From contig CANFSD010000029.1 of NCBI GenBank assembly GCA_947449515.1, positions 1-13,338 on the forward strand: a stretch of 13,338 nucleotides of DNA, written 5' to 3'. Shown here one piece after another: positions 6,496 to 13,338 of the stretch. The DNA is from Bacteroidota bacterium. GTDB taxonomy: Bacteria > Bacteroidota > Bacteroidia > UKL13-3. The translations under genes and the position numbers were made by a program. Each line of letters begins with the position of its first letter. The first letter of the stretch is position 1. The notes beneath the pieces are model-generated. The model was not told the DNA's origin. It searched no databases and saw nothing but the letters and a program-made list of their open reading frames with translations.

Positions 6496-7728
6496 TTAAA
6501 GGCTAATCTCTACTTCATTTTTAGTGAGGTCTTCAAAAGTTTCTCGTTTGCGTATGAGTTGCGCTTGCTTATTCCAAATTAAGACTTCTGCAGGTCTAAA
6601 TCTTGCGTTGTAATTGCTGCTCATTGTAAACCCATAAGCACCTGCATTTTTGAAACAAAGGATATCTCCTTCATGCACCTCATTTAATTTTCTATCCCAG
6701 CCAAATGTATCTGTTTCACATATGTAACCTACCACCGTGTAAATTCTTTGTTTTCCTTCTGGATTAGAAAGGTTGATAATAGAATGATAAGAGTCGTACA
6801 ACATAGGACGAATGAGGTGGTTTAAGCCACTGTCTACACCCACAAACACAGTTGCGGTGGTTTGTTTAAGCACATTTACTTTTACCAAAAAATAGCCAGA
6901 TTCACTTACTAAAAATTTTCCTGGTTCGAACCAAAGCTCAAGGGTTTTACCATATTCTTCGCAGAATTCTAAAAACCTTTTTGAGAGTGCTGCAGCCAAT
7001 TCTTCAATATCTGTTGTAATGTCTTCATCTTTATAGGCAACCTTGAAACCTGAGCCAAAATCTACAAATTCTAAATCGGGAAAATCTTTGGCTGCATCAA
7101 ATAAAATTTCGGCACCTTGTAAGAAAACACCTGCATCTAGAATATCAGATCCGGTATGCATGTGTAGCCCATTTACTCTAATGTTGCTGGTTTTAACAAC
7201 TCTGGCTACGTGCCTTAACTGGTAAACAGAAATGCCAAATTTTGAATCGATGTGGCCAGTAGAAATTTTGGTATTGCCACCTGCCAAAATATGCGGATTA
7301 ATACGAATACAGCATGGAACGCTGTTGCCATAAATAGCCCCAAATTGTTCTAAGATTGAAATGTTATCTATGTTGATATGGACACCTAATTTTACAGCTT
7401 CTTGAATTTCTTCAATGCTTACGCAATTGGGCGTGAAAATGATGTCTTCAGGTTTGAATCCAGCTCTAAGTCCCAGGTTTACTTCGTTTATAGAAACCGT
7501 ATCGAGGCCGCTTCCATGGTGCTTAAGTAATTTTAGAATTGCAGAATTGTTTAGGGCTTTACAGGCATATTTTACCTTAATATTTAAAGGTTTAAAAGCA
7601 TTGGTTAAACGGGTATATTGTTCAATAATTTTGTTGCCGTCATATACATAAACGGGTGCGCCATATTCGTTGGCAATTTCAGTTAAATTAATACCAGAGC
7701 TGGTATATTGTCCATTCACTAATTCCAT
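6496..7728 (-). CDS. lysA: Diaminopimelate decarboxylase
   Basis: This is a 410-residue PLP-dependent decarboxylase converting meso-diaminopimelate to L-lysine and CO2, the last step of lysine biosynthesis in the cytoplasm. It is a fold-III (alanine-racemase-like barrel) enzyme. The PLP-binding lysine is K57 in KYACKALN. HMHTGSDI contributes a barrel active-site histidine, GSGF forms part of the phosphate-binding loop, EPGKFLV is the conserved substrate-side motif, and CETDTFG supplies the catalytic cysteine donated across the dimer. The C-terminal GAYGFTMSSNYNARFRPAE is typical of the family. Length is normal. The ATG at 7728 gives the expected start. It sits just below the htrA terminator, so it needs its own promoter; TACTTTCG close before the ATG resembles a -7 element but has no -33 partner. 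DapF, which makes its substrate, is encoded at 10333. Confidence 0.96.
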   Translation of the reverse strand: MELVNGQYTSSGINLTEIANEYGAPVYVYDGNKIIEQYTRLTNAFKPLNIKVKYACKALNNSAILKLLKHHGSGLDTVSINEVNLGLRAGFKPEDIIFTPNCVSIEEIQEAVKLGVHINIDNISILEQFGAIYGNSVPCCIRINPHILAGGNTKISTGHIDSKFGISVYQLRHVARVVKTSNIRVNGLHMHTGSDILDAGVFLQGAEILFDAAKDFPDLEFVDFGSGFKVAYKDEDITTDIEELAAALSKRFLEFCEEYGKTLELWFEPGKFLVSESGYFLVKVNVLKQTTATVFVGVDSGLNHLIRPMLYDSYHSIINLSNPEGKQRIYTVVGYICETDTFGWDRKLNEVHEGDILCFKNAGAYGFTMSSNYNARFRPAEVLIWNKQAQLIRKRETFEDLTKNEVEISL

Positions 7729-7744
7729 ATGGCGCGAAAGTAAT

Positions 7745-7782
7745 AAAAAAAGCTCAGAGCCGATTGGCCCTGAGCTTTTTTA
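7745..7782 (-). terminator. Intrinsic terminator after htrA, probably bidirectional
   Basis: AGCTCAG (7751-7757) pairs with CTGAGCT (7770-7776). An inner GCC/GGC stem closes a GATT loop, with one A/C mismatch between the two stems. It is flanked by an A run on the left and a T run on the right, so it has a U tract on either strand. Leftward it follows the htrA stop by about 60 bases and precedes the lysA ATG by less than 20. Confidence 0.88.
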
Positions 7783-7842
7783 TTCAACAATGTTTTTGAA
7801 TCTATGTATCCAAATCTATAGTTAAAAGACCGTGGACTCTTT

Positions 7843-9291
7843 CTAGTTTAATCCAAAACCGTAGTATCCTTTGCTACCATCTGGGTTAATACCTTCAATG
7901 AGCACGCCTCCTTTATGGTCTTCTAGGCTAAGTTTTACATCTGTAAGTGTAGATACAGGGTTTTTGTCGATACTGGTTACAACAAACCCATTAGGGATTC
8001 CTGCTTTTTTGAGTGGGCTTTTTTCTCCTACTTTTTTGATACGAATGCCATTGCTGATTTTTAATTTCAACCGTTCTTCTCTTGGAATAGATTCAAATTC
8101 GCAATCAAGAATTTTATTGCTTTCTGTTTTTTCTGCCTTTACCAAGGTTGTTTTACCATCTTTGCTTTTTAGGGTTGCGCTTAGTTCTAATTTATTGCCT
8201 TTGCGCATGAGGCCAACCAAAACTTTATCGCCAGGACTTTTCTTGCCCACTTTTTCTTGTAATTCATTGCTGGTATTTACGGTTTCACCATCAATGCTAA
8301 CAATTACATCTCCATCTTTTATTCCAGCAGCTTCGGCGGCAGAGTTTTCATTTACTTTGGCTACATAAATTCCTTTTACATCTTTTAGGCCTTCTTTTTC
8401 TGCCAATTGGTTATTTACATCCTGGATTTGCACGCCCAATAATCCTCTTTGCACTTCACCATATTTCATTAAATCGTTCACCACTTTATTCATTAGGTTT
8501 GCAGGAATGGCAAAAGAATATCCGGCATAATTACCGGTTTCACTTGCAATGGCAGTGTTAATTCCAATTAATTTGCCTTCGGTAGAAATTAAAGCACCAC
8601 CGCTATTGCCGGGGTTTACGGCAGCATCTGTTTGAATAAAAGCTTCAATAGCATATTGTGTTTCTTGGTTGCGGGGATCGCGAATTAAATTTAAGCCACG
8701 CCCTTTTGCACTTACAATACCGGCAGTTACAGTAGAGGTAAGGTTAAAAGGATTGCCCACTGCTAAAACCCATTGACCCACTTTTACATCATCTGAGTTT
8801 CCAAGGACTGCAAATGGGAGGTTTTTTTCTGTAATACGGAGAAGGGCAAGGTCGGTATTTTTGTCTTTACCCAACAATTCTGCATCGTATTCACGTTTGT
8901 CGTTTAACACCACTTTTATTTTACTGGCGCCATCAATAACATGGTTATTGGTAACAATGTAACCATCTGCGGAAATAATTACACCTGAACCAGAAGCAGA
9001 GCGCTGCATTTGCGGCATTTCAAATCCCCTAAAAAAACCGCCAAAAGGATCTGCTCCTTGTTCTTGTCCTTGGCTTGGGTTAATGGTTGTTATAATATGA
9101 ACAACTGTTGGGGTAACCAATTCAGCTACTTTTACAAAGTCTGGATGGCTATCATCCTGAATACTGGCATACTTTGCAAGGTAATTTGCATTAAACTGAT
9201 TGGCATTGTCGTGTTGGATTAATTGGTTCAATCCAATGGCTACCAAACCGCCCAGGCTGGCAACCACAAGCATTCCTATGTATTTTTTCAT
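7843..9291 (-). CDS. htrA: HtrA/DegP-family serine protease with two PDZ domains
   Basis: This is a 482-residue periplasmic trypsin-like protease and chaperone of the Do family, used for envelope protein quality control. An N-terminal hydrophobic segment (about residues 4-22) after MKK acts as an uncleaved anchor or signal peptide; no clear signal-peptidase site is visible. The catalytic triad is H117 (TNNHVI), D147 (TDLALL) and S230 (GNSGGAL). PDZ1 spans about 283-375 with LLGVQIQ at its start. PDZ2 (about 393-480) is shorter and divergent. A short loop 72-100 rich in Q, G and F lies where the LA regulatory loop sits in DegP. The terminator at 7745-7782 ends the unit. It is divergent from a membrane protein with an anti-sigma-like N-terminus, which may point to a stress-sensing role, but this is inferred. 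Confidence 0.95.
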   Translation of the reverse strand: MKKYIGMLVVASLGGLVAIGLNQLIQHDNANQFNANYLAKYASIQDDSHPDFVKVAELVTPTVVHIITTINPSQGQEQGADPFGGFFRGFEMPQMQRSASGSGVIISADGYIVTNNHVIDGASKIKVVLNDKREYDAELLGKDKNTDLALLRITEKNLPFAVLGNSDDVKVGQWVLAVGNPFNLTSTVTAGIVSAKGRGLNLIRDPRNQETQYAIEAFIQTDAAVNPGNSGGALISTEGKLIGINTAIASETGNYAGYSFAIPANLMNKVVNDLMKYGEVQRGLLGVQIQDVNNQLAEKEGLKDVKGIYVAKVNENSAAEAAGIKDGDVIVSIDGETVNTSNELQEKVGKKSPGDKVLVGLMRKGNKLELSATLKSKDGKTTLVKAEKTESNKILDCEFESIPREERLKLKISNGIRIKKVGEKSPLKKAGIPNGFVVTSIDKNPVSTLTDVKLSLEDHKGGVLIEGINPDGSKGYYGFGLN

Positions 9292-9333
9292 AAATAAATT
9301 AAATTTTTCCTTCTTTTTTCAAAAACCGTTCCA

Positions 9334-9368
9334 TTTTTTAAAATGACAGCATTTTAAAATTATATTTG
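9334..9368 (+). promoter_or_regulatory. Candidate promoter with two AT-rich palindromes in the htrA divergent region
   Basis: TATATTTG at 9361-9368 matches the Bacteroidota -7 consensus TAnnTTTG exactly and lies about 75 bases before the ATG at 9443. Immediately upstream are TTTTTTAAAAT (9334-9344) and the perfect palindrome ATTTTAAAAT (9351-9360), repeated at about 16-17-base spacing. No convincing TTG -33 element is present, only a T run. The palindromes may be a shared operator for htrA and the rightward pair, or simply AT-rich DNA. Confidence 0.35.
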
Positions 9369-9442
9369 TTAAACGTAAGTACAGGGTGACAAATTATCTC
9401 AAATAATTGCCGAAATTTGTAAACTCTGATAGAACGGTAAAT

Positions 9443-10333
9443 ATGCATTTTTCGCACGACAAGCATTTATATTTTTTTGAAAAATATCTTCGGGGGGAGA
9501 TGAAGGGGGAGGAGTTGGCGTCGTTTGAGAAGAAACTAGCTGAAAACGAAAAGTTTAAATTAGATTTTGATTATTACCAAAAAAATAGGAATGAAATTGT
9601 TGAGGAAGAATTGGCAGAATATGACACCCCAGAACTTTTGAAGGAAAAGCCTCAAAAATGGGGTTGGGTTTATGCAATTATTTCTTTGTTGTGCTTAGTG
9701 CTGATAATTGATTATTATTTATCGGCGAATTATTCTGGCAACATTAGTTCTGGAAAAGCACGAAAACCGATCATCGAAAAAATCAACATTTTTAAACGGT
9801 CGGCTAAGGCTAAAGAAATGGCTGTTTCAATAAAAAACGAAACAAACCCAACGTCAGAAATAGCCACTTTGCCCATGAGTGCAGAAGATACCTTGCAATA
9901 TAAATCGCAAACAGATTCTGATTTTATTCAGTATATTGAAGGCAATAGAATGTCTATACAGGGAGATTATTTCATTGCAGATTCTCTGTTTAAGGTGTTA
10001 AATAATGCTGCCATTTTGGATCGAACCAATTTGTTGCGCACCCAAACAGATAGCTTACTTGATGACAGTGCTTTGCATTTGGTGGCAGTGAAGAGTTTTC
10101 AGAAAACATTGGCACAAATTCAAAGCAGTTTATTGGTAGAATTTTGGGGTTCACCGATTCACTTTAGGGGTTATTTTTTTGATGGTAAAAAATTATTAAT
10201 TTATGGTTTTGATGCCAGTGTTCCGGTGTTTTTAATTTATAACGACCAAAACAACAGTTACCACATATTATTGCGCAATAAAGAGTTTCATTTGTTTGCC
10301 GACAGTCAGTTTCACCAATTAGCAGAAGAATAA
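9443..10333 (+). CDS. Single-pass membrane protein with anti-sigma-factor-like N-terminus
   Basis: I do not recognise this 296-residue protein as a named family. Its layout is a charged cytoplasmic N-terminal part (1-72), one transmembrane helix (about 73-92, WGWVYAII then SLLCLVLIID) and a roughly 200-residue outer part. The N-terminus, with EKYLRGEMKGEELASFEKKL, resembles the start of Bacteroidota anti-sigma factors (a YLxGEMxxEExxxFExxL pattern), but no sigma factor gene adjoins it and no zinc-binding HCC motif is seen. The outer part has no motif I can name; it is rich in polar and aromatic residues with a beta-like C-terminus. I chose the ATG at 9443 (MHFSHDKH); a TTG at 9407 would add 12 residues. 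Its stop overlaps the dapF ATG by one base, so the two are translationally coupled. It is divergent from htrA. Confidence 0.75.
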   Translation: MHFSHDKHLYFFEKYLRGEMKGEELASFEKKLAENEKFKLDFDYYQKNRNEIVEEELAEYDTPELLKEKPQKWGWVYAIISLLCLVLIIDYYLSANYSGNISSGKARKPIIEKINIFKRSAKAKEMAVSIKNETNPTSEIATLPMSAEDTLQYKSQTDSDFIQYIEGNRMSIQGDYFIADSLFKVLNNAAILDRTNLLRTQTDSLLDDSALHLVAVKSFQKTLAQIQSSLLVEFWGSPIHFRGYFFDGKKLLIYGFDASVPVFLIYNDQNNSYHILLRNKEFHLFADSQFHQLAEE

Positions 10334-11139
10334 TGAAGTTTTATAAATACCAAGGAACCGGCAATGATTTTGTGATGGTAGACGATCGCTTAGGCATTTT
10401 CCCTAAAACGGATATTGCGCAAATTGCCTTTTTATGCGACCGAAGATTTGGTATTGGTGCAGATGGTTTGATTTTACTTCAAACGCATTCGAGCGGACAT
10501 TTTTACATGCAATATTTTAACAGCGATGGCAGGGAAAGTAGCATGTGTGGGAATGGGGGGCGTTGTTTTGCAAAGTTTATTTTTGATTTAGGATTGGCTC
10601 GAACCGAAATTTTATTTGAGGCCATTGATGGATGGCACCAAGCAAAATATAGTGATGCCGAGGATTTAGGTTCGGACATTGCCTTGCAAATGATTCCGGT
10701 ACATACCGTTAAGCAGATTGAGCAAAATTGTTTTGAATTAAATACGGGTTCGCCACATTATGTATGTATGGAGGAAAAGCCCATTCATGATTTGGCAATT
10801 ACAGATGCTGCGCATGCCATTAGGTATAATGCTACTTATAAAACTGAGGGAATAAATGTTAATTTTCTCAATTTATTGGGCTTAAAATCATTGGATATTA
10901 GGACCTATGAGCGGGGCGTAGAGGATGAGACCCTTTCTTGCGGCACGGGGGCAACGGCATCTGCCATGGCATTGGCAATTTACAATGGCTTACCTGCAGG
11001 AAAACACCTCATACAGGTTAAGGTTAAGGGCGGGGATTTAAAGGTTCAATTTCATTTTACACCCCAAGTGCCAAGTTTTGAAGATGTTTGGCTAATTGGG
11101 CCTGCCAAACAGGTTTTTGCTGGTGAGATTTTTGTTTAA
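10333..11139 (+). CDS. dapF: Diaminopimelate epimerase
   Basis: This is a 268-residue cytoplasmic enzyme that converts LL-diaminopimelate to meso-diaminopimelate, needed both for peptidoglycan cross-linking and as the LysA substrate. It is a PLP-independent two-cysteine racemase. The N-terminal YQGTGNDF and MCGNGGRC motifs carry catalytic C72, and LSCGTGATA carries C203; both cysteines and their flanking glycines are present. Length is typical. The start is the ATG at 10333, within the TAATG overlap with the preceding membrane protein gene, implying coupled translation and a shared promoter. It is on the opposite strand from lysA, so the two pathway genes here are not one operon. No hairpin terminator is visible in the 70 bases after it. 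Confidence 0.97.
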   Translation: MKFYKYQGTGNDFVMVDDRLGIFPKTDIAQIAFLCDRRFGIGADGLILLQTHSSGHFYMQYFNSDGRESSMCGNGGRCFAKFIFDLGLARTEILFEAIDGWHQAKYSDAEDLGSDIALQMIPVHTVKQIEQNCFELNTGSPHYVCMEEKPIHDLAITDAAHAIRYNATYKTEGINVNFLNLLGLKSLDIRTYERGVEDETLSCGTGATASAMALAIYNGLPAGKHLIQVKVKGGDLKVQFHFTPQVPSFEDVWLIGPAKQVFAGEIFV

Positions 11140-11156
11140 AAAATCTTCCTTTTTGC

Positions 11157-11188
11157 TTGTATCCTATTTTCATTTTGTCCTATCTTGC
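11157..11188 (+). promoter_or_regulatory. Candidate promoter of the SNF2 helicase gene
   Basis: TTG at 11157-11159 is followed after 21 bases by TATCTTGC (11181-11188), the same octamer as in the candidate trxA promoter. Transcription would start about 15 bases before the TTG start codon at 11210, which supports that start. The evidence is motif spacing only, within the 70-base gap after dapF. Confidence 0.42.
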
Positions 11189-11209
11189 CTACCTTAAAGT
11201 GTAGTGTAA

Positions 11210-13338
11210 TTGATAGTTGTAAACACCCAACCATTTGCTTTGGTATATTCCTTATTTCAACACCCCCATTTGGGTTTGGTGTTGGAACCGCATATGGTGC
11301 AGGTAAACACCAAAGGGGCCTATACGCTTACCCACCAGCGGGTGTTTTCTAAAACTGCCGATTATTTTGCCAAGGCAATTTCAAGTGAAGATTTGGAATT
11401 AATTAAAATTTTAGATGAGGTAGACGACAATTATATCTTTAAGAGATTTAATACCGACCAAAAGAAAAAAATAAGAACGGCAGAGTTTTTTGCCAAACAT
11501 TGTCCAAAAGAACTTATAACAGAAACCATTCGTCCTTTTATTGAGGAACGAATGAATAAGGTTTTTTTACGTTTACGGGGAAAAACAATATATAAGAATG
11601 GCAATGACAATAACCCAACTTCAGTAAAAATTACCGTTGGGGAAGAGCAAGCAAATATTTGGTTCCATTTTAAAAATAATCCAGAAGGCATTAGGTATTA
11701 TCCAACCTTGAGGTATAAAAACCAAAAGGTTGAGTTTATGTATAAAGGTGCTGCCATTGTATCGCAAACACCAGCTTGGTTATTGGTAGATCAAATGCTT
11801 TATGATTTTGAAAAAAGCGTAGACGGCAAGAAACTATTGCCTTTTATGAACAAGCGTTATATTCAAATTCCTAAGAAGACGGAAGAAACCTATATGCAAA
11901 AATTTGTTTTGCAATTGGTGGAGAAATATGATGTAAAAACAGATTGTTTTGTTATTCAAAACCAACCCTCGTATGGCAAGGCTGTTTTAAACATGCAAAA
12001 TTTGTTTGAGGATGAAGTAGCCTTGCGTTTGCAATTTAATTATGGGGGTATTTTCTTTGATTATTTGTCGGAAGCAGAGGTGCATGCCCAATTGCTAAAG
12101 GTTGATGACTCCTACGTATTCAATAAAGTTACTCGAAATAGGAAGTGGGAAGAGGCCAGAATGTATACACTCAAAGAAATGGGTTTGGTGCATTCTCATG
12201 GTCCTTATTTTATTTTACCTGGAAACCAGGTAAACAAAAAGCAAGATGAGTTTTTAGGGGTTGGTTCTTCTGATAAATATGTGTTTTTAGATTGGTTAAA
12301 TAAATTTTATGAAGAATTAAAAACGCAAGAAATTGAAGTAGCCCAAGACAGCGAACGCAACCGTTTTTATATTGGTCCGCGCGATTTGAAAATTGAAGTA
12401 AAGGAGCAGCGTGATTGGTTTGATGTGCAAGCAATTGCGCGTTTTGGCGATTACTCCTTTTCTTTTATTGCACTCAGAGAATATATCATAAAAGGGAAAA
12501 GGGAGTTTATTTTACCCAATGGATTAATTGCCATTATTCCCGAAGAATGGTTTGGTAATTTATCGGGCATTTTTGAATTCAGCACCAGTGATGACGAAAT
12601 TAAAATAGAGAAGCACCACATAGGATTGTTGGAAGAATTGAGTCATGGTGCTGGGAAATATTTGAAGATTAGCGATAAGCTTCAAAAAATGATATCGTAT
12701 GGTCAATTGCGTGAAATGGACATGCCCCTTGATTTTAAGGGTACTTTGCGTCCGTATCAGAAAGCTGGATTTGATTGGTTTTATTTTTTAAAGGATAATC
12801 AATTTGGTGGGTGTTTGGCAGATGACATGGGTTTGGGTAAAACCATTCAAACATTGGCCTTAATTCAAAAAGAAAAAGAATTGTATGTGCAACATATTGC
12901 AGAGGAGAAAGAAAAAAATCCTAGTCCAATTGTTGAAGAAACCATAGAACGTTTGCCTAGCGAGCCGGCCGTGCAGTTGAATATTTTTGACCAAGCGGTG
13001 CAAGCAACACCACAACAAAATCAATTGTTGTACCTACAAACGGGTGGAGTAGCGCATCATAGTTACAGTAAACCTGCAGATAAAGAAAAACAAAACGATA
13101 CTTTTATTAAGACCTCGCTCATTATTGTGCCCAATTCTTTGGTTTTTAATTGGTACAATGAGGCCCGAAAATTCACACCTGGTATTAGGATACTGGTTTA
13201 TACAGGTATAAATAGAATTAAGAATGCCAAGCATTTTGTAAAATATGATTTGGTAATAACCACCTACGGAACTGTTCGGGTTGACATTGATATTTTTAAA
13301 GAGTTTAAATTTAATTATGTCATTTTGGATGAAAGTCA
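11210..13338 (+). CDS. SNF2-family helicase/ATPase, partial (3' end outside window)
   Basis: An open frame of 709 codons runs off the window end. It encodes the N-terminal two thirds or so of a Bacteroidota-style SNF2 ATPase. A long helicase-associated region (about 1-505) precedes the ATPase core: LRPYQKAGFDW (513-523), Walker A LADDMGLGKTIQ (D538-T545 core), motif Ia LIIVPNSLVFNW and Walker B ILDES (D707, E708), where the window cuts. About 75-80 residues of charged, low-complexity sequence separate motifs I and Ia and include QLNIFDQ, which resembles a sliding-clamp-binding motif. The start is probably TTG at 11210: an in-frame TAA lies just upstream, the N-terminus (PFALVYSLFQHPHLG) looks family-like, and the first ATG (11294) would remove it. 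Such proteins remodel DNA-protein complexes using ATP; the specific substrate is unknown. Confidence 0.93.
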   Translation, partial: MIVVNTQPFALVYSLFQHPHLGLVLEPHMVQVNTKGAYTLTHQRVFSKTADYFAKAISSEDLELIKILDEVDDNYIFKRFNTDQKKKIRTAEFFAKHCPKELITETIRPFIEERMNKVFLRLRGKTIYKNGNDNNPTSVKITVGEEQANIWFHFKNNPEGIRYYPTLRYKNQKVEFMYKGAAIVSQTPAWLLVDQMLYDFEKSVDGKKLLPFMNKRYIQIPKKTEETYMQKFVLQLVEKYDVKTDCFVIQNQPSYGKAVLNMQNLFEDEVALRLQFNYGGIFFDYLSEAEVHAQLLKVDDSYVFNKVTRNRKWEEARMYTLKEMGLVHSHGPYFILPGNQVNKKQDEFLGVGSSDKYVFLDWLNKFYEELKTQEIEVAQDSERNRFYIGPRDLKIEVKEQRDWFDVQAIARFGDYSFSFIALREYIIKGKREFILPNGLIAIIPEEWFGNLSGIFEFSTSDDEIKIEKHHIGLLEELSHGAGKYLKISDKLQKMISYGQLREMDMPLDFKGTLRPYQKAGFDWFYFLKDNQFGGCLADDMGLGKTIQTLALIQKEKELYVQHIAEEKEKNPSPIVEETIERLPSEPAVQLNIFDQAVQATPQQNQLLYLQTGGVAHHSYSKPADKEKQNDTFIKTSLIIVPNSLVFNWYNEARKFTPGIRILVYTGINRIKNAKHFVKYDLVITTYGTVRVDIDIFKEFKFNYVILDES

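Noticed and set aside
7785..7842. Possible extra small hairpin (AAAGA/TCTTT) after htrA
   Set aside because: The stem is only about five AT-rich pairs, and the strong terminator at 7745-7782 already explains the gene end.
7871..8368. 165-codon rightward open frame over htrA
   Set aside because: It is antisense to the PDZ region of a well-supported HtrA gene and is low-complexity (Ser/Leu/Pro rich), as expected of a shadow frame.
11431..11691. Short leftward open frames within the SNF2 gene (also at 12210-12434 and 13034-13234)
   Set aside because: They lie antisense inside a continuous 709-codon coding frame with clear helicase motifs.

Overview
The window looks like a chromosomal segment of a Bacteroidota bacterium, probably near the Chitinophagales or Sphingobacteriia, though this rests on gene style and not on a database match. 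The DNA is AT-rich. Shine-Dalgarno sequences are mostly absent, several candidate promoters resemble the Bacteroidota -7 element TAnnTTTG, and the protein families (a Bacteroidota-style SNF2 helicase, DnaE, LysA/DapF and a membrane-anchored HtrA) fit. Gene content is mainly core housekeeping. I see no phage, insertion sequence, CRISPR array or defence island.

Layout from left to right. Positions 1-75 hold the 3' part of a 5S rRNA gene (the end of an rRNA operon), followed by an intrinsic terminator and a short run of degenerate 7-bp tandem repeats. Next is a leftward block: dnaE (DNA polymerase III alpha), trxA (thioredoxin) and a DUF58 gene, with a hairpin between trxA and the DUF58 gene. 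Divergent from dnaE is a rightward gene for an XRE helix-turn-helix protein fused to a Fic AMP-transferase domain. It has a possible self-operator over its promoter, and its 3' end meets lysA tail to tail across a strong hairpin.

The leftward genes htrA and lysA follow, separated by a clear terminator. Divergent from htrA is a rightward pair: a single-pass membrane protein with an anti-sigma-factor-like N-terminus, overlapped by one base by dapF. The window ends inside a large SNF2-family helicase gene, cut at its Walker B motif, which appears to start at a TTG codon.

How the genes fit together: lysA and dapF encode the last two steps of the DAP/lysine pathway (DapF makes meso-DAP, LysA decarboxylates it to lysine), but they sit on opposite strands in separate transcription units. 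HtrA and its divergent membrane neighbour suggest an envelope-stress pair, which is only an inference. DnaE and the SNF2 protein are DNA-transaction enzymes, and each carries a candidate sliding-clamp contact motif. No clearly novel multi-gene system is evident. The items most worth a second look are the XRE-Fic fusion with its putative operator, the complete PHP metal site in DnaE, the heptamer repeat, the HtrA/anti-sigma-like pair and the clamp-motif insertion in the SNF2 protein.
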